From an uncultured Collinsella sp. (GTDB taxonomy: Bacteria; Actinomycetota; Coriobacteriia; Coriobacteriales; Coriobacteriaceae): a DNA stretch of 6,188 nt. The translations under genes and the position numbers were made by a program. The notes beneath the pieces are model-generated. The model did not search any database. It saw only the letters and a list, made by a program, of their open reading frames with translations, and was not told where the DNA came from. Below, one piece after another: positions 1 to 5,521 of this stretch (the stretch's first letter is position 1; each line of letters begins with the position of its first letter). The stretch spans positions 1-6,188 of the forward strand of contig CAJKEF010000067.1 of NCBI GenBank assembly GCA_905198825.1, written 5' to 3'.

Positions 1-1220
1 TGGCCGATCTCGCGGCGCTTGGGGCTGCCCATGCGGCCGGTCTCGCCGGTGCAGAAAGGCGGGAAGTTGTAGTGGTGCATGTAGCGCTTGCCCTCGGTGG
101 GCTCGATGGTATCCAGACGCTGGCCCTCGTTGAGCATGCCGAGCGAAAGAACCGAGAGCACCTGGGTCTGGCCACGCTGGAACAAACCGGAGCCGTGAAC
201 GAGCGGCAGGTAGTTGTCCTTCACCATGATGGGACGGATCTCGTCGGCGGCACGGCCGTCGACGCGCTCGCCGGTCTCGACGACCATGGTGCGCATGGCC
301 TTCTTCTCGAGCTTCTTGAGCGCCACGGGGATCTCGCGCTCCCAAGCGGCCTGCTCCTCCTCGGTGAACTCGGCGCGGATGGACTCCTTCAGAGCCTCGA
401 CCTTACCGATACGGGAGAGCTTGTCGGCGTCGCGAAGGGCGGCTGCCATCTCGTCGTAGTGGGCGAAGATGCGCTCCTGGACCTCCTCAACGGGCTGGTC
501 GAGCGGGTACTCCTTCTTGACGATGGGGCCGTTGACCTGCTCCCACTCGGCGACAAACTCGTCCTGAGCCTGGCAGAAAGCGGCAAGGGCCTCCTGGCCA
601 AACTTCATGGCGGCGAGCATGTCGTCCTCGGAGATCTCCTCGGCACCGGCCTCGACCATCGAGATGAAGTCGGCGGATCCGCCCAGCTCCAGGTCCAGAT
701 CGGAGTTCTCGCGCTCCTCGTAGGTGGGGTTGACGATAAACTCGCCGGTCTCCACGTTGCGGCCGATGCGCACGCAGGCAAGCGGGCCCTCGAAGGGCAC
801 GCCGCCGACGGTGAGGGCGGCGGAGGCGGCCATGACGCAGATGGTGTCGACGGGGTTGACCTGGTCGGCGACGAGCGAGGTGGCGACGATGTGCACCTCG
901 TTGCGGAAGCCGTCCGGGAAGCTCGGGCGAATCGGGCGATCGATCATGCGGGCCGTGAGCGTGGCCTTCTCGCTGGGACGGCCCTCACGCTTGAGGTAAC
1001 CACCCGGGATGCGGCCGGCGGCGTACATCTTCTCGTTGAAGTCGACGGTCAGCGGGAAGAAGTCGTAGTTCTTGCGCTCCTTGGAGACGACCACGGTGTC
1101 GAGCATCGTGGTATCGCCCTGCTTGACCAGGCAGGCGCCGGTGGCCTGCTTGGCAAGCTCGCCCGACTCAAAGGTGTAGGTCTTGCCGTACAGCTCAAAG
1201 GTCTTGGATACGAGTGTCAT
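1..1220 (-). CDS. pnp: Polyribonucleotide nucleotidyltransferase (PNPase), N-terminal 406 residues; 3' end outside window
   Basis: PNPase is a phosphorolytic 3'-to-5' exoribonuclease that degrades mRNA in the cytoplasm. I translated 406 codons from the ATG at 1220 with no stop; the family is usually about 700-750 residues, so the KH and S1 RNA-binding domains lie beyond the left edge. The first RNase PH domain is at about residues 10-145 and contains the signature YDFFPLTVDFNEK (52-64), followed by the AAGRIPGGYLKREGRPS stretch (67-83) and RMIDRPIRPSFP (91-102). An acidic helical linker covers about 190-305. The second RNase PH domain starts near RVDGR (319-323), with IRPI, LPLVHGSGLFQRGQTQ (338-353) and the FPPFCTGETG loop (387-396). 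The start is supported by an AAGGAG Shine-Dalgarno at 1225-1230, four bases upstream. It follows rpsO after a terminator and a structured 150-nt gap, so it may be controlled separately. Nothing looks damaged in the visible part. Confidence 0.97.
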   Translation of the reverse strand, partial: MTLVSKTFELYGKTYTFESGELAKQATGACLVKQGDTTMLDTVVVSKERKNYDFFPLTVDFNEKMYAAGRIPGGYLKREGRPSEKATLTARMIDRPIRPSFPDGFRNEVHIVATSLVADQVNPVDTICVMAASAALTVGGVPFEGPLACVRIGRNVETGEFIVNPTYEERENSDLDLELGGSADFISMVEAGAEEISEDDMLAAMKFGQEALAAFCQAQDEFVAEWEQVNGPIVKKEYPLDQPVEEVQERIFAHYDEMAAALRDADKLSRIGKVEALKESIRAEFTEEEQAAWEREIPVALKKLEKKAMRTMVVETGERVDGRAADEIRPIMVKDNYLPLVHGSGLFQRGQTQVLSVLSLGMLNEGQRLDTIEPTEGKRYMHHYNFPPFCTGETGRMGSPKRREIG

Positions 1221-1233
1221 TGTTCTCCTTTAC

Positions 1234-1256
1234 CCCACAGGCCCCTTGCCTGCGGG
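1234..1256 (-). promoter_or_regulatory. Hairpin abutting the pnp ribosome binding site (possible leader control element)
   Basis: Read on the minus strand, CCCGCAGGC (1256-1248) pairs with GCCTGTGGG (1242-1234) over nine base pairs, with one G-U wobble and a five-base loop (AAGGG). The stem ends three bases before the AAGGAG Shine-Dalgarno of pnp (1225-1230). No T-run follows, so it is not a terminator. In Escherichia coli a pnp leader stem cut by RNase III mediates PNPase autoregulation. A similar role here is inference from position only. Confidence 0.5.
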
Positions 1257-1288
1257 CTTCTCATGTGACGCGGGCCCCCTGCCCCCGC

Positions 1289-1304
1289 CACGCTTCAGAG
1301 CGTG
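1289..1304 (-). promoter_or_regulatory. Second hairpin in the rpsO-pnp intergenic region
   Basis: On the minus strand CACGCT (1304-1299) and AGCGTG (1294-1289) form a perfect six-base-pair stem closing a CTGA tetraloop. It lies 20 bases downstream of the rpsO terminator T-run and about 70 bases upstream of the pnp start. It would be in any transcript that reads through the terminator or starts near 1310-1320. It could be part of a pnp leader fold; no function can be assigned from sequence alone. Confidence 0.4.
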
Positions 1305-1323
1305 ATTGTTCACGCCCTTACAC

Positions 1324-1355
1324 AAAAAGAGCGCCCCGCTGCGCAGGACGCTCTT
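1324..1355 (-). terminator. Intrinsic terminator after rpsO
   Basis: On the minus strand AAGAGCG (1355-1349) pairs perfectly with CGCTCTT (1333-1327). The helix extends inward by a T-G wobble and two C-G pairs, leaving a nine-base loop. The stem runs into five T residues (1328-1324). It begins 15 bases after the rpsO stop codon. This is a textbook Rho-independent terminator placed between rpsO and pnp, where many bacteria have one; readthrough would feed pnp. Confidence 0.85.
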
Positions 1356-1370
1356 AGCATGTACAAATCC

Positions 1371-1649
1371 TTACTGGATGTTGTCGCGGATGCCCAGAGC
1401 CTTGATGAGCTCACGGTACTCGACGATGTCGTTCTTCTTGATGTAGGAGAGAAGACGACGACGACGGCCGACGAGCATGAGCAGGCCACGACGGGTGTGG
1501 AAGTCCTTCTGGTGGGACTTCATGTGCTCGGTCAGCTCCTTGATGCGCTCGGACAGGATGGCGACCTGAACCTTGGGGTTGCCGGTGTCGACCGGGGTAT
1601 TACCGAACTGGGCAGTCAGCTCCGCCTTACGCTCTTTGGAAACAGTCAT
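1371..1649 (-). CDS. rpsO: 30S ribosomal protein S15
   Basis: S15 is a primary binder of the central domain of 16S rRNA and helps nucleate assembly of the 30S platform. The 92-residue product is close to the usual 89. It carries the family hallmarks: KERKAELTAQFG (5-16), DTGNPKVQVAILSERIKELT (21-40), the HMKSHQKDFHTRRGLLMLVG segment (42-61) with the conserved H-D-S-type rRNA-binding region, and the basic RRRRLLSYIKK (62-72). The ATG at 1649 is preferred over upstream in-frame codons because it matches the family N-terminus (MTVSKERK) and has AAAGGTG at 1655-1661, five bases upstream. A 138-nt gap separates it from recO and an intrinsic terminator follows it, so it can form its own transcription unit. 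No anomalies were seen. Confidence 0.98.
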   Translation of the reverse strand: MTVSKERKAELTAQFGNTPVDTGNPKVQVAILSERIKELTEHMKSHQKDFHTRRGLLMLVGRRRRLLSYIKKNDIVEYRELIKALGIRDNIQ

Positions 1650-1669
1650 TGTTTCACCTTTCGTTTTGC

Positions 1670-1685
1670 GTCGCCCACGGGCGAC
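1670..1685 (-). promoter_or_regulatory. Strong hairpin in the rpsO leader
   Basis: GTCGCC (1685-1680) and GGCGAC (1675-1670) on the minus strand form a perfect six-base-pair GC-rich stem around CGTG. The stem ends eight bases before the AAAGGTG ribosome binding site of rpsO. S15 represses its own mRNA in several bacterial groups by binding structured leaders of unrelated architecture. That makes this a reasonable candidate element, but the S15 link is inferred, not seen. Confidence 0.45.
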
Positions 1686-1747
1686 TCGATTCGCCTCGGA
1701 CTGGGAAGCCGCCGGTGGAGCGAGCATCCAAGGTCGAGGTACCAACA

Positions 1748-1763
1748 GGTCGGTATGTTACCA
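1748..1763 (-). promoter_or_regulatory. Possible extended -10 promoter upstream of rpsO
   Basis: The minus strand reads TGGTAACAT at 1763-1755, which fits an extended -10 (TGn followed by a hexamer matching TATAAT at four of six positions). Transcription would start near 1748, giving a leader of about 100 bases. The best upstream -35-like hexamer, TGCGCA with 18-base spacing, is poor (three of six matches). The location in the only long gap between recO and rpsO supports a promoter somewhere here; the exact site is tentative. Confidence 0.35.
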
Positions 1764-1787
1764 CAAGCAGCCCGCGCCTGCGCATCA

Positions 1788-2537
1788 TCACCGACCCAAC
1801 ATGAATTCCATCGCGCGGAGGCGCTGATCGGTGTGCGTCGCAGCCCAAACATGCGAAAGCCCGAGCAGGAATGCCGCCGTATGCGGGTCGATTCGCTCGG
1901 CCATGAGCGCATCGAAGGTCATGGACATGAGGGCGCGCAGCCATGCGACCTCACCGGTCGACACCAGTTCGGCACCCGGAACGCTCGACGCGCACGACCC
2001 GCACATGAGACCGCCCGCCTGGGGCGAAAAATACGACAGCATAGGGTCTCCGCACAGTACGCAGGCCGAAAAATCGGGTCGGTAGCCAACGTGCGATAGC
2101 AGCTTAAACACATATGCCGCCACAAGCAGATCCATATGCGCCGTGTCGAGCCCGCTGCCCACCAGAGCAAGCGCTCGCTGCGTGATGGCAAAGGTAAACG
2201 GGTCCTCGGCATCCTCGAACGAGCACACGCGCGCGACCTCGGCGATCGCGCTTGCGGCGCAGGTCGTCTCGTAATCGGGCGCAGCGCCGAGCGGTGCCTC
2301 CATAAGCTCGGCCTGGGAAACCACGTCGAGCGACCGTCCATGCGCGAGCAGCATATCGACGGTACAGAACAGCTCGCAGCGCGCAGCCAGGCGCCCACCG
2401 GGCTTGCGGGCGCCCTTTGCCACGGCGCGAACCTGCCGACCCCGCTCGTCAAGCATCGTCAAGATCAGGTCGGTCTCTTTGAGCTTCGTCTTGTCGAGGA
2501 CGAGCACCTTGGTGCGATATGTCCGGGAGCCTGCCAT
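1788..2537 (-). CDS. recO: DNA repair protein RecO
   Basis: RecO works with RecR (and RecF) to load RecA onto SSB-coated single-stranded DNA during gap repair and recombination. The product is 249 residues, normal for the family. The N-terminal OB fold is recognisable in YRTKVLVLDKTKLKETD (7-23), followed by LTMLDERGRQVRAVAKGARKP (26-46). The C-terminal helical domain holds a zinc-binding quartet: C159-x2-C162 (CVLCG) and C179-x2-C182 (CGSC). The GYRPDFSACVLCG segment is typical. The ATG at 2537 is chosen because the OB fold begins only six residues later. The likely Shine-Dalgarno AAGGA (2554-2550) overlaps the era stop codon and sits a long 12 bases from the start. It is the last gene of the packed mtaB-to-recO group; no terminator was seen after it, so transcription may continue into rpsO. 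Confidence 0.95.
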   Translation of the reverse strand: MAGSRTYRTKVLVLDKTKLKETDLILTMLDERGRQVRAVAKGARKPGGRLAARCELFCTVDMLLAHGRSLDVVSQAELMEAPLGAAPDYETTCAASAIAEVARVCSFEDAEDPFTFAITQRALALVGSGLDTAHMDLLVAAYVFKLLSHVGYRPDFSACVLCGDPMLSYFSPQAGGLMCGSCASSVPGAELVSTGEVAWLRALMSMTFDALMAERIDPHTAAFLLGLSHVWAATHTDQRLRAMEFMLGR

Positions 2538-2554
2538 GCGCGCCGCGCGTCCTT
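2538..2554 (-). promoter_or_regulatory. recO ribosome binding site overlapping the era stop, with a GC palindromic spacer
   Basis: The minus strand reads TAAGGA, in which the era stop codon provides the first bases of the Shine-Dalgarno AAGGA (2554-2550). Twelve bases then separate it from the recO ATG, longer than the usual 5-9. This spacer is an alternating GC palindrome that can fold into a four-base-pair stem, which would bring the site closer to the start. It is noted because it decides the recO start. Confidence 0.5.
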
Positions 2555-3629
2555 AGTCCTCGGCGTTGTAGCCAAAGCGGCGAATCTGGGCCTCGTCGTC
2601 ACGCCAGCCGGCCTTGACCTTCACGTCCAGCTCCAAAAAGACCTGCGTGCCAAAGATGCGCTCAAGATCGCGGCGAGCGTCGATACCGATATGTTTGATC
2701 ATCTCGCCGCCCTTGCCGATGATGATGCCCTTTTGCCCCTCGCGCTCGACGTAAATGGTGGCGTGCACGCGCAGCACCTTCTTGGTCTGCTCGAGCGCAT
2801 CGCAGATCACGCCAACGGAGTGCGGGATCTCATCACGGGTGCGGCGCAGAACCTTTTCGCGCACAAACTCGGCAACGAGCGTCTCGTCAGAAGCGTCGGT
2901 GCCCATGTCCTCGGGGAACCAACGCGGGCCTTCGGGCAAAAAGTGCGCAACGGTCTCGATAAAGGCATCGACGTTGAAGTTCTTGACCGACGACGTCACG
3001 ATCTCGTCGTCATATTCCATGAGCTCGTGGGCGGCCTTAAGCTGCTCCATGACCTGTGCGGGGTCGGCCTCATCGGCCTTGGTAAGCACCAGGACCTTCT
3101 TGGAACGAGCGTTCTTGACACGCTCGGCAACCCAGGCGTCCCCCCCGCCGATGGGCTTGGTGGCATCAATCAAAAACGCGACGACATCGACATCGTTCAG
3201 CTCGAACAGCGCGCTCTTGTTGAGCTCGGACCCCAGGCCGTCCTTGGGCTTGTGAATACCCGGAGTATCGACAAAAACCAGCTGGTAGCCGGGACGGTTG
3301 ACGACGGCGCGCATGCGGCGGCGGGTCGTCTGGGCCACCGGCGAGGTGATGGCGACCTTCTTGCCGTAACAGGCGTTGAGCAGCGTGGACTTGCCGGCGT
3401 TGGGGCGGCCGACCAGGGCCACGAAGCCGCTGCGGAAACCGGGCTCCACGTCGCCAAAGCCCGCGAGGTTGTCGTCCTCGTCGCACAGGGCGTCGAGCTC
3501 CTCATCGCTCATGCCCTCAAACGGGTCGAACTCCTCGACATCCTCGTATGCCTCGGCCGCTTCGGCATCCACCGCATCCAGGGACTCGTCGTCCAGAGTT
3601 TCATCGATAGGCTGCATATTGTCGGACAT
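2553..3629 (-). CDS. era: GTPase Era with long acidic N-terminal extension
   Basis: Era is a GTPase that binds the 3' end of 16S rRNA and checkpoints 30S assembly. The product is 358 residues against about 300 for typical Era. Residues 1-65 form an extension with about 26 Asp/Glu and no Lys or Arg. The GTPase domain follows: G1 GRPNAGKS (74-81), switch I TTRRR (101-105), G3 DTPGIHKP (121-128), G4 TKAD (183-186) in place of the more common NKxD, and a G5-like TSSVKN (212-217). The C-terminal KH domain includes VEREGQKGIIIGKGGEMIK (294-312) with its GxxG loop and ends with VKVKAGWRDDE (336-346). The ATG at 3629 is supported by an AAAGGGA site (3641-3635) six bases away. An internal Met at residue 40 is a weaker alternative that would still leave acidic sequence. 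The gene starts 12 bases after dgkA and ends 15 bases before recO. Confidence 0.96.
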   Translation of the reverse strand: MSDNMQPIDETLDDESLDAVDAEAAEAYEDVEEFDPFEGMSDEELDALCDEDDNLAGFGDVEPGFRSGFVALVGRPNAGKSTLLNACYGKKVAITSPVAQTTRRRMRAVVNRPGYQLVFVDTPGIHKPKDGLGSELNKSALFELNDVDVVAFLIDATKPIGGGDAWVAERVKNARSKKVLVLTKADEADPAQVMEQLKAAHELMEYDDEIVTSSVKNFNVDAFIETVAHFLPEGPRWFPEDMGTDASDETLVAEFVREKVLRRTRDEIPHSVGVICDALEQTKKVLRVHATIYVEREGQKGIIIGKGGEMIKHIGIDARRDLERIFGTQVFLELDVKVKAGWRDDEAQIRRFGYNAED

Positions 3630-3641
3630 GAAAATCCCTTT

Positions 3642-4019
3642 CTAAATAAAGTCGAGCGCGTGGGCAAATACCAGCAATCCCACAATCGCGGCGGTGATGG
3701 AAAGTACGTATACGGAAGCGGCGGCGATGTCCTTCGCACGCTTGGCCAGTGGATGTAGCTCCTGGGTCGCCAGGTCGACGATGGCCTCCATAGCGGTGTT
3801 GCACAGCTCGCCGTGAATCACCAGGCCACAACAGATGATAATCGTGGCCCACTCGGCAATGTCGAGCCCCACGACGCAGCCGGCGATGACGGTGCACACG
3901 CCCGCAACGAGCATGACCTTAATGTTGCGCTCGGTCTTGACGGCGGTGACGAAGCCCTCCATGGCGTAGGAAAACGACTTTAAGAAGGACGGATGGTCCT
4001 TGTTCGATCCGGGAATCAT
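3642..4019 (-). CDS. dgkA: Diacylglycerol kinase / undecaprenol kinase, small integral membrane type
   Basis: This is a 125-residue member of the small DgkA family. In Gram-positive bacteria these membrane enzymes mainly phosphorylate undecaprenol, recycling the lipid carrier for cell-wall synthesis; the substrate here is inferred from that. Family features are the amphipathic start (SFLKSFSYAMEGF, 11-23), ERN (30-32), and the catalytic segment HGELCNTAMEAIVDL (69-83), with E71, N74, E78 and D82 in the expected pattern. HPLAKRAKDIAAASV (89-103) follows. Three hydrophobic segments are visible at about 34-52, 57-70 and 100-123. The ATG at 4019 has a perfect AGGAG (4030-4026) six bases upstream, which overlaps the TAG stop of ybeY. 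Its place between ybeY and era is a familiar order in Gram-positive genomes; no cytidine deaminase gene (cdd) is present between dgkA and era. Confidence 0.93.
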   Translation of the reverse strand: MIPGSNKDHPSFLKSFSYAMEGFVTAVKTERNIKVMLVAGVCTVIAGCVVGLDIAEWATIIICCGLVIHGELCNTAMEAIVDLATQELHPLAKRAKDIAAASVYVLSITAAIVGLLVFAHALDFI

Positions 4020-4028
4020 AGACGGCTC

Positions 4029-4538
4029 CTAGTCGTGGGCGTGGTTGGTGATGGGGCCGACGTGGACCAGCTTGGGGTCCTCGCCGCGCTCGAGCGCCAA
4101 ATCGCGCAGGATGGCGTCCTCGCGGGCCTCCATGACCTCGGCCTCGTCGTCCTCGATGTGGTCATAGCCCAGCAGGTGCAGCATGCCGTGAACGAGCATC
4201 AGACGGCACTCGTCAGCGGGGCTATTGCCAAAACCGGGAGCCTGACGGGCAATAACCTGCGGGGCCAAGATAATATCGCCGAGCTCGAGCGTCTCGTCTG
4301 CGGGAATATCCTCGTCAAAGGCCGAGTCGCACTCAAACGAGAGGACATCGGTGGTACGGTCGATACCGCGCCACTCGTGGTTGAGCTCGTGCATCTCGTC
4401 CTCATCGACATATGAAAGGGAAATCTCGACTTCACGCTCAACGCCCTCGGCGGCAAGCACGACCTCGCAGATGTGCTCCACCTCCTGCGCGTCGAGCAGC
4501 GTATCGAGCTCGGCATCGTTGCTGATCAATACACTCAA
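4029..4538 (-). CDS. ybeY: Endoribonuclease YbeY (rRNA maturation factor)
   Basis: YbeY is a metal-dependent single-strand endoribonuclease needed for 16S rRNA 3'-end maturation and 70S quality control. The 169-residue product shows the defining HGMLHLLGYDH motif (117-127), whose H117, H121 and H127 should coordinate the metal. It also has the conserved stretches LNHEWRGIDRTTDVLSFE (52-69) and LGDIIL (86-91). The start is a TTG at 4538-4536, read as Met. It is preceded at five bases by AAAGGAG (4550-4544), and no ATG or GTG fits the frame nearby. The TTG overlaps the phoH stop (TTGA), implying coupled translation. The C-terminus after about residue 150 is a short, poorly conserved tail ending in NHAHD. 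It lies directly before dgkA and era, and YbeY and Era are functionally linked in 30S maturation. Confidence 0.96.
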   Translation of the reverse strand: MSVLISNDAELDTLLDAQEVEHICEVVLAAEGVEREVEISLSYVDEDEMHELNHEWRGIDRTTDVLSFECDSAFDEDIPADETLELGDIILAPQVIARQAPGFGNSPADECRLMLVHGMLHLLGYDHIEDDEAEVMEAREDAILRDLALERGEDPKLVHVGPITNHAHD

Positions 4539-4550
4539 CGGGACTCCTTT
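4535..4550 (-). promoter_or_regulatory. Ribosome binding site and TTG start of ybeY inside the end of phoH
   Basis: The minus strand reads AAAGGAG (4550-4544), five bases, then TTGA, where TTG is the ybeY start and TGA the phoH stop. The strong Shine-Dalgarno at ideal spacing decides for the rare TTG start. The overlap suggests that ybeY is translated by ribosomes terminating on phoH. Confidence 0.75.
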
Positions 4551-5521
4551 CGGTCACGAACGCGTTTCTCGCGCACATCATCATAAGCATCGTACGCCTC
4601 GACGATACGCCCCACCAAGGCATGGCGCACCACATCGGCACGCTCGAGGTGAGAAAATGCGACATCGTCGACACGGCCTAAAATCTGCTCGACGTCGGCA
4701 AGACCGCCGCGACGACCCACCAGGTCGCGCTGACTCAGGTCGCCGGTAATCACAAACTTGGAGTTAAAGCCCAAGCGCGTCAGGAACATCTTCATCTGCT
4801 CGGGCGTGGTATTTTGCGCCTCGTCGAGCACCACGAAGGCATCGCTCAGCGTGCGGCCGCGCATGTAGGCAAGCGGGGCGATCTCGATCACGCCGCGCTC
4901 CATAAGCTCATCGGTGCGCTCGCGATCCATCATGTCAAAAAGGGCGTCGTAGAGCGGACGCATGTAGGGGTCGATCTTTTCCTCGAGGGTACCGGGCAAA
5001 AAGCCCAGGTTCTCCCCCGCCTCGACAACCGGACGCGTCAAGATCAGTCGGCCCACCTCGTGACGCTTGAGCGCGGCAACGGCGAGCGCCATGGCCAGAT
5101 AGGTCTTACCAGTACCGGCAGGACCCAGGCCAAACGTGATGGTATGCGAGCGGATGGCATCCACGTAGCGCTTTTGGCCGAGCGTCTTGGGGCGAATGGC
5201 GCGACCGCGATACGAAAGCAGCACGTCATCGCGAAGCGACGTAGCCTCGTGCTCACCGTCGCGCAAGACGGCCAGGCAGCGAGAGACATCGTCAACAGGC
5301 AGCGTGCGCCCGGCGGCCGCCTCTCGAAAAGCGTGCTCGAAAAAGCGCGCCACGAGTTCGACCTCGTCCGGGTCGCCGCTCACGGCGATGCTATCGCCAC
5401 GGGCGACCACGTGAGCGCGAACCAAGCTCTCGAGCGCACGAAGGACGCCGTCGCCGGCGCCCAAAACGCGCGAGGGGTCGATACCCTCGGGAACGGTAAG
5501 TCTAATCTTCGAGGCTTCCAT
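4535..5521 (-). CDS. phoH: PhoH family P-loop ATPase
   Basis: PhoH-like proteins are cytoplasmic P-loop ATPases related to the N-terminal half of superfamily I helicases. Their role is poorly defined but linked to RNA metabolism, and the gene is a frequent neighbour of ybeY. The 328-residue product has an N-terminal region (about 1-100) resembling the KH-like part of the family. The conserved entry RAIRPKTLGQKRYVDAI (107-123) follows, then Walker A GPAGTGKT (133-140), LTRPVVEAGENLGFLPG (161-177), Walker B VVLDEAQN (230-237), and the FVITGDLSQRDL sensor-like motif (256-267). I chose the ATG at 5521 because AGGGAGG (5531-5525) lies three bases upstream and the following residues fit the family. 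An upstream in-frame ATG at 5626 would add 35 residues buried in mtaB and is unlikely. The start overlaps mtaB by 20 bases and the stop overlaps the ybeY start. Confidence 0.95.
   Translation of the reverse strand: MEASKIRLTVPEGIDPSRVLGAGDGVLRALESLVRAHVVARGDSIAVSGDPDEVELVARFFEHAFREAAAGRTLPVDDVSRCLAVLRDGEHEATSLRDDVLLSYRGRAIRPKTLGQKRYVDAIRSHTITFGLGPAGTGKTYLAMALAVAALKRHEVGRLILTRPVVEAGENLGFLPGTLEEKIDPYMRPLYDALFDMMDRERTDELMERGVIEIAPLAYMRGRTLSDAFVVLDEAQNTTPEQMKMFLTRLGFNSKFVITGDLSQRDLVGRRGGLADVEQILGRVDDVAFSHLERADVVRHALVGRIVEAYDAYDDVREKRVRDRKESR

Noticed and set aside
72..1268. A 398-codon open frame on the plus strand opposite pnp.
   Set aside because: It is the antisense shadow of the PNPase coding frame, with Leu/Gly/Asp/His-biased composition. 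The minus strand encodes unmistakable RNase PH domains.
1270..1288. Possible GCGGG/CCCGC stem in the pnp leader.
   Set aside because: Only five pairs around a nine-base purine-rich loop in a G/C-run region; too likely by chance to list as a feature.
1650..1745. Upstream in-frame TTG that would extend S15 by 32 residues.
   Set aside because: The MTVSKERK start at 1649 is the family N-terminus and has its own AAAGGTG. The upstream stretch contains the leader hairpin and is non-homologous in character.
1302..2099. A 265-codon plus-strand open frame crossing rpsO, the rpsO leader and the end of recO.
   Set aside because: It crosses the terminator, rpsO, the intergenic gap and part of recO in antisense, which is implausible for a real gene. 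It has no recognisable domain.
2136..3758. A 540-codon open frame on the plus strand opposite recO, era and part of dgkA.
   Set aside because: Its translation matches no family I know and is rich in low-complexity Leu/Gly/Val/His text typical of antisense frames of GC-rich genes. The minus-strand frames carry clear conserved motifs across the same bases, and no convincing ribosome binding site was seen.
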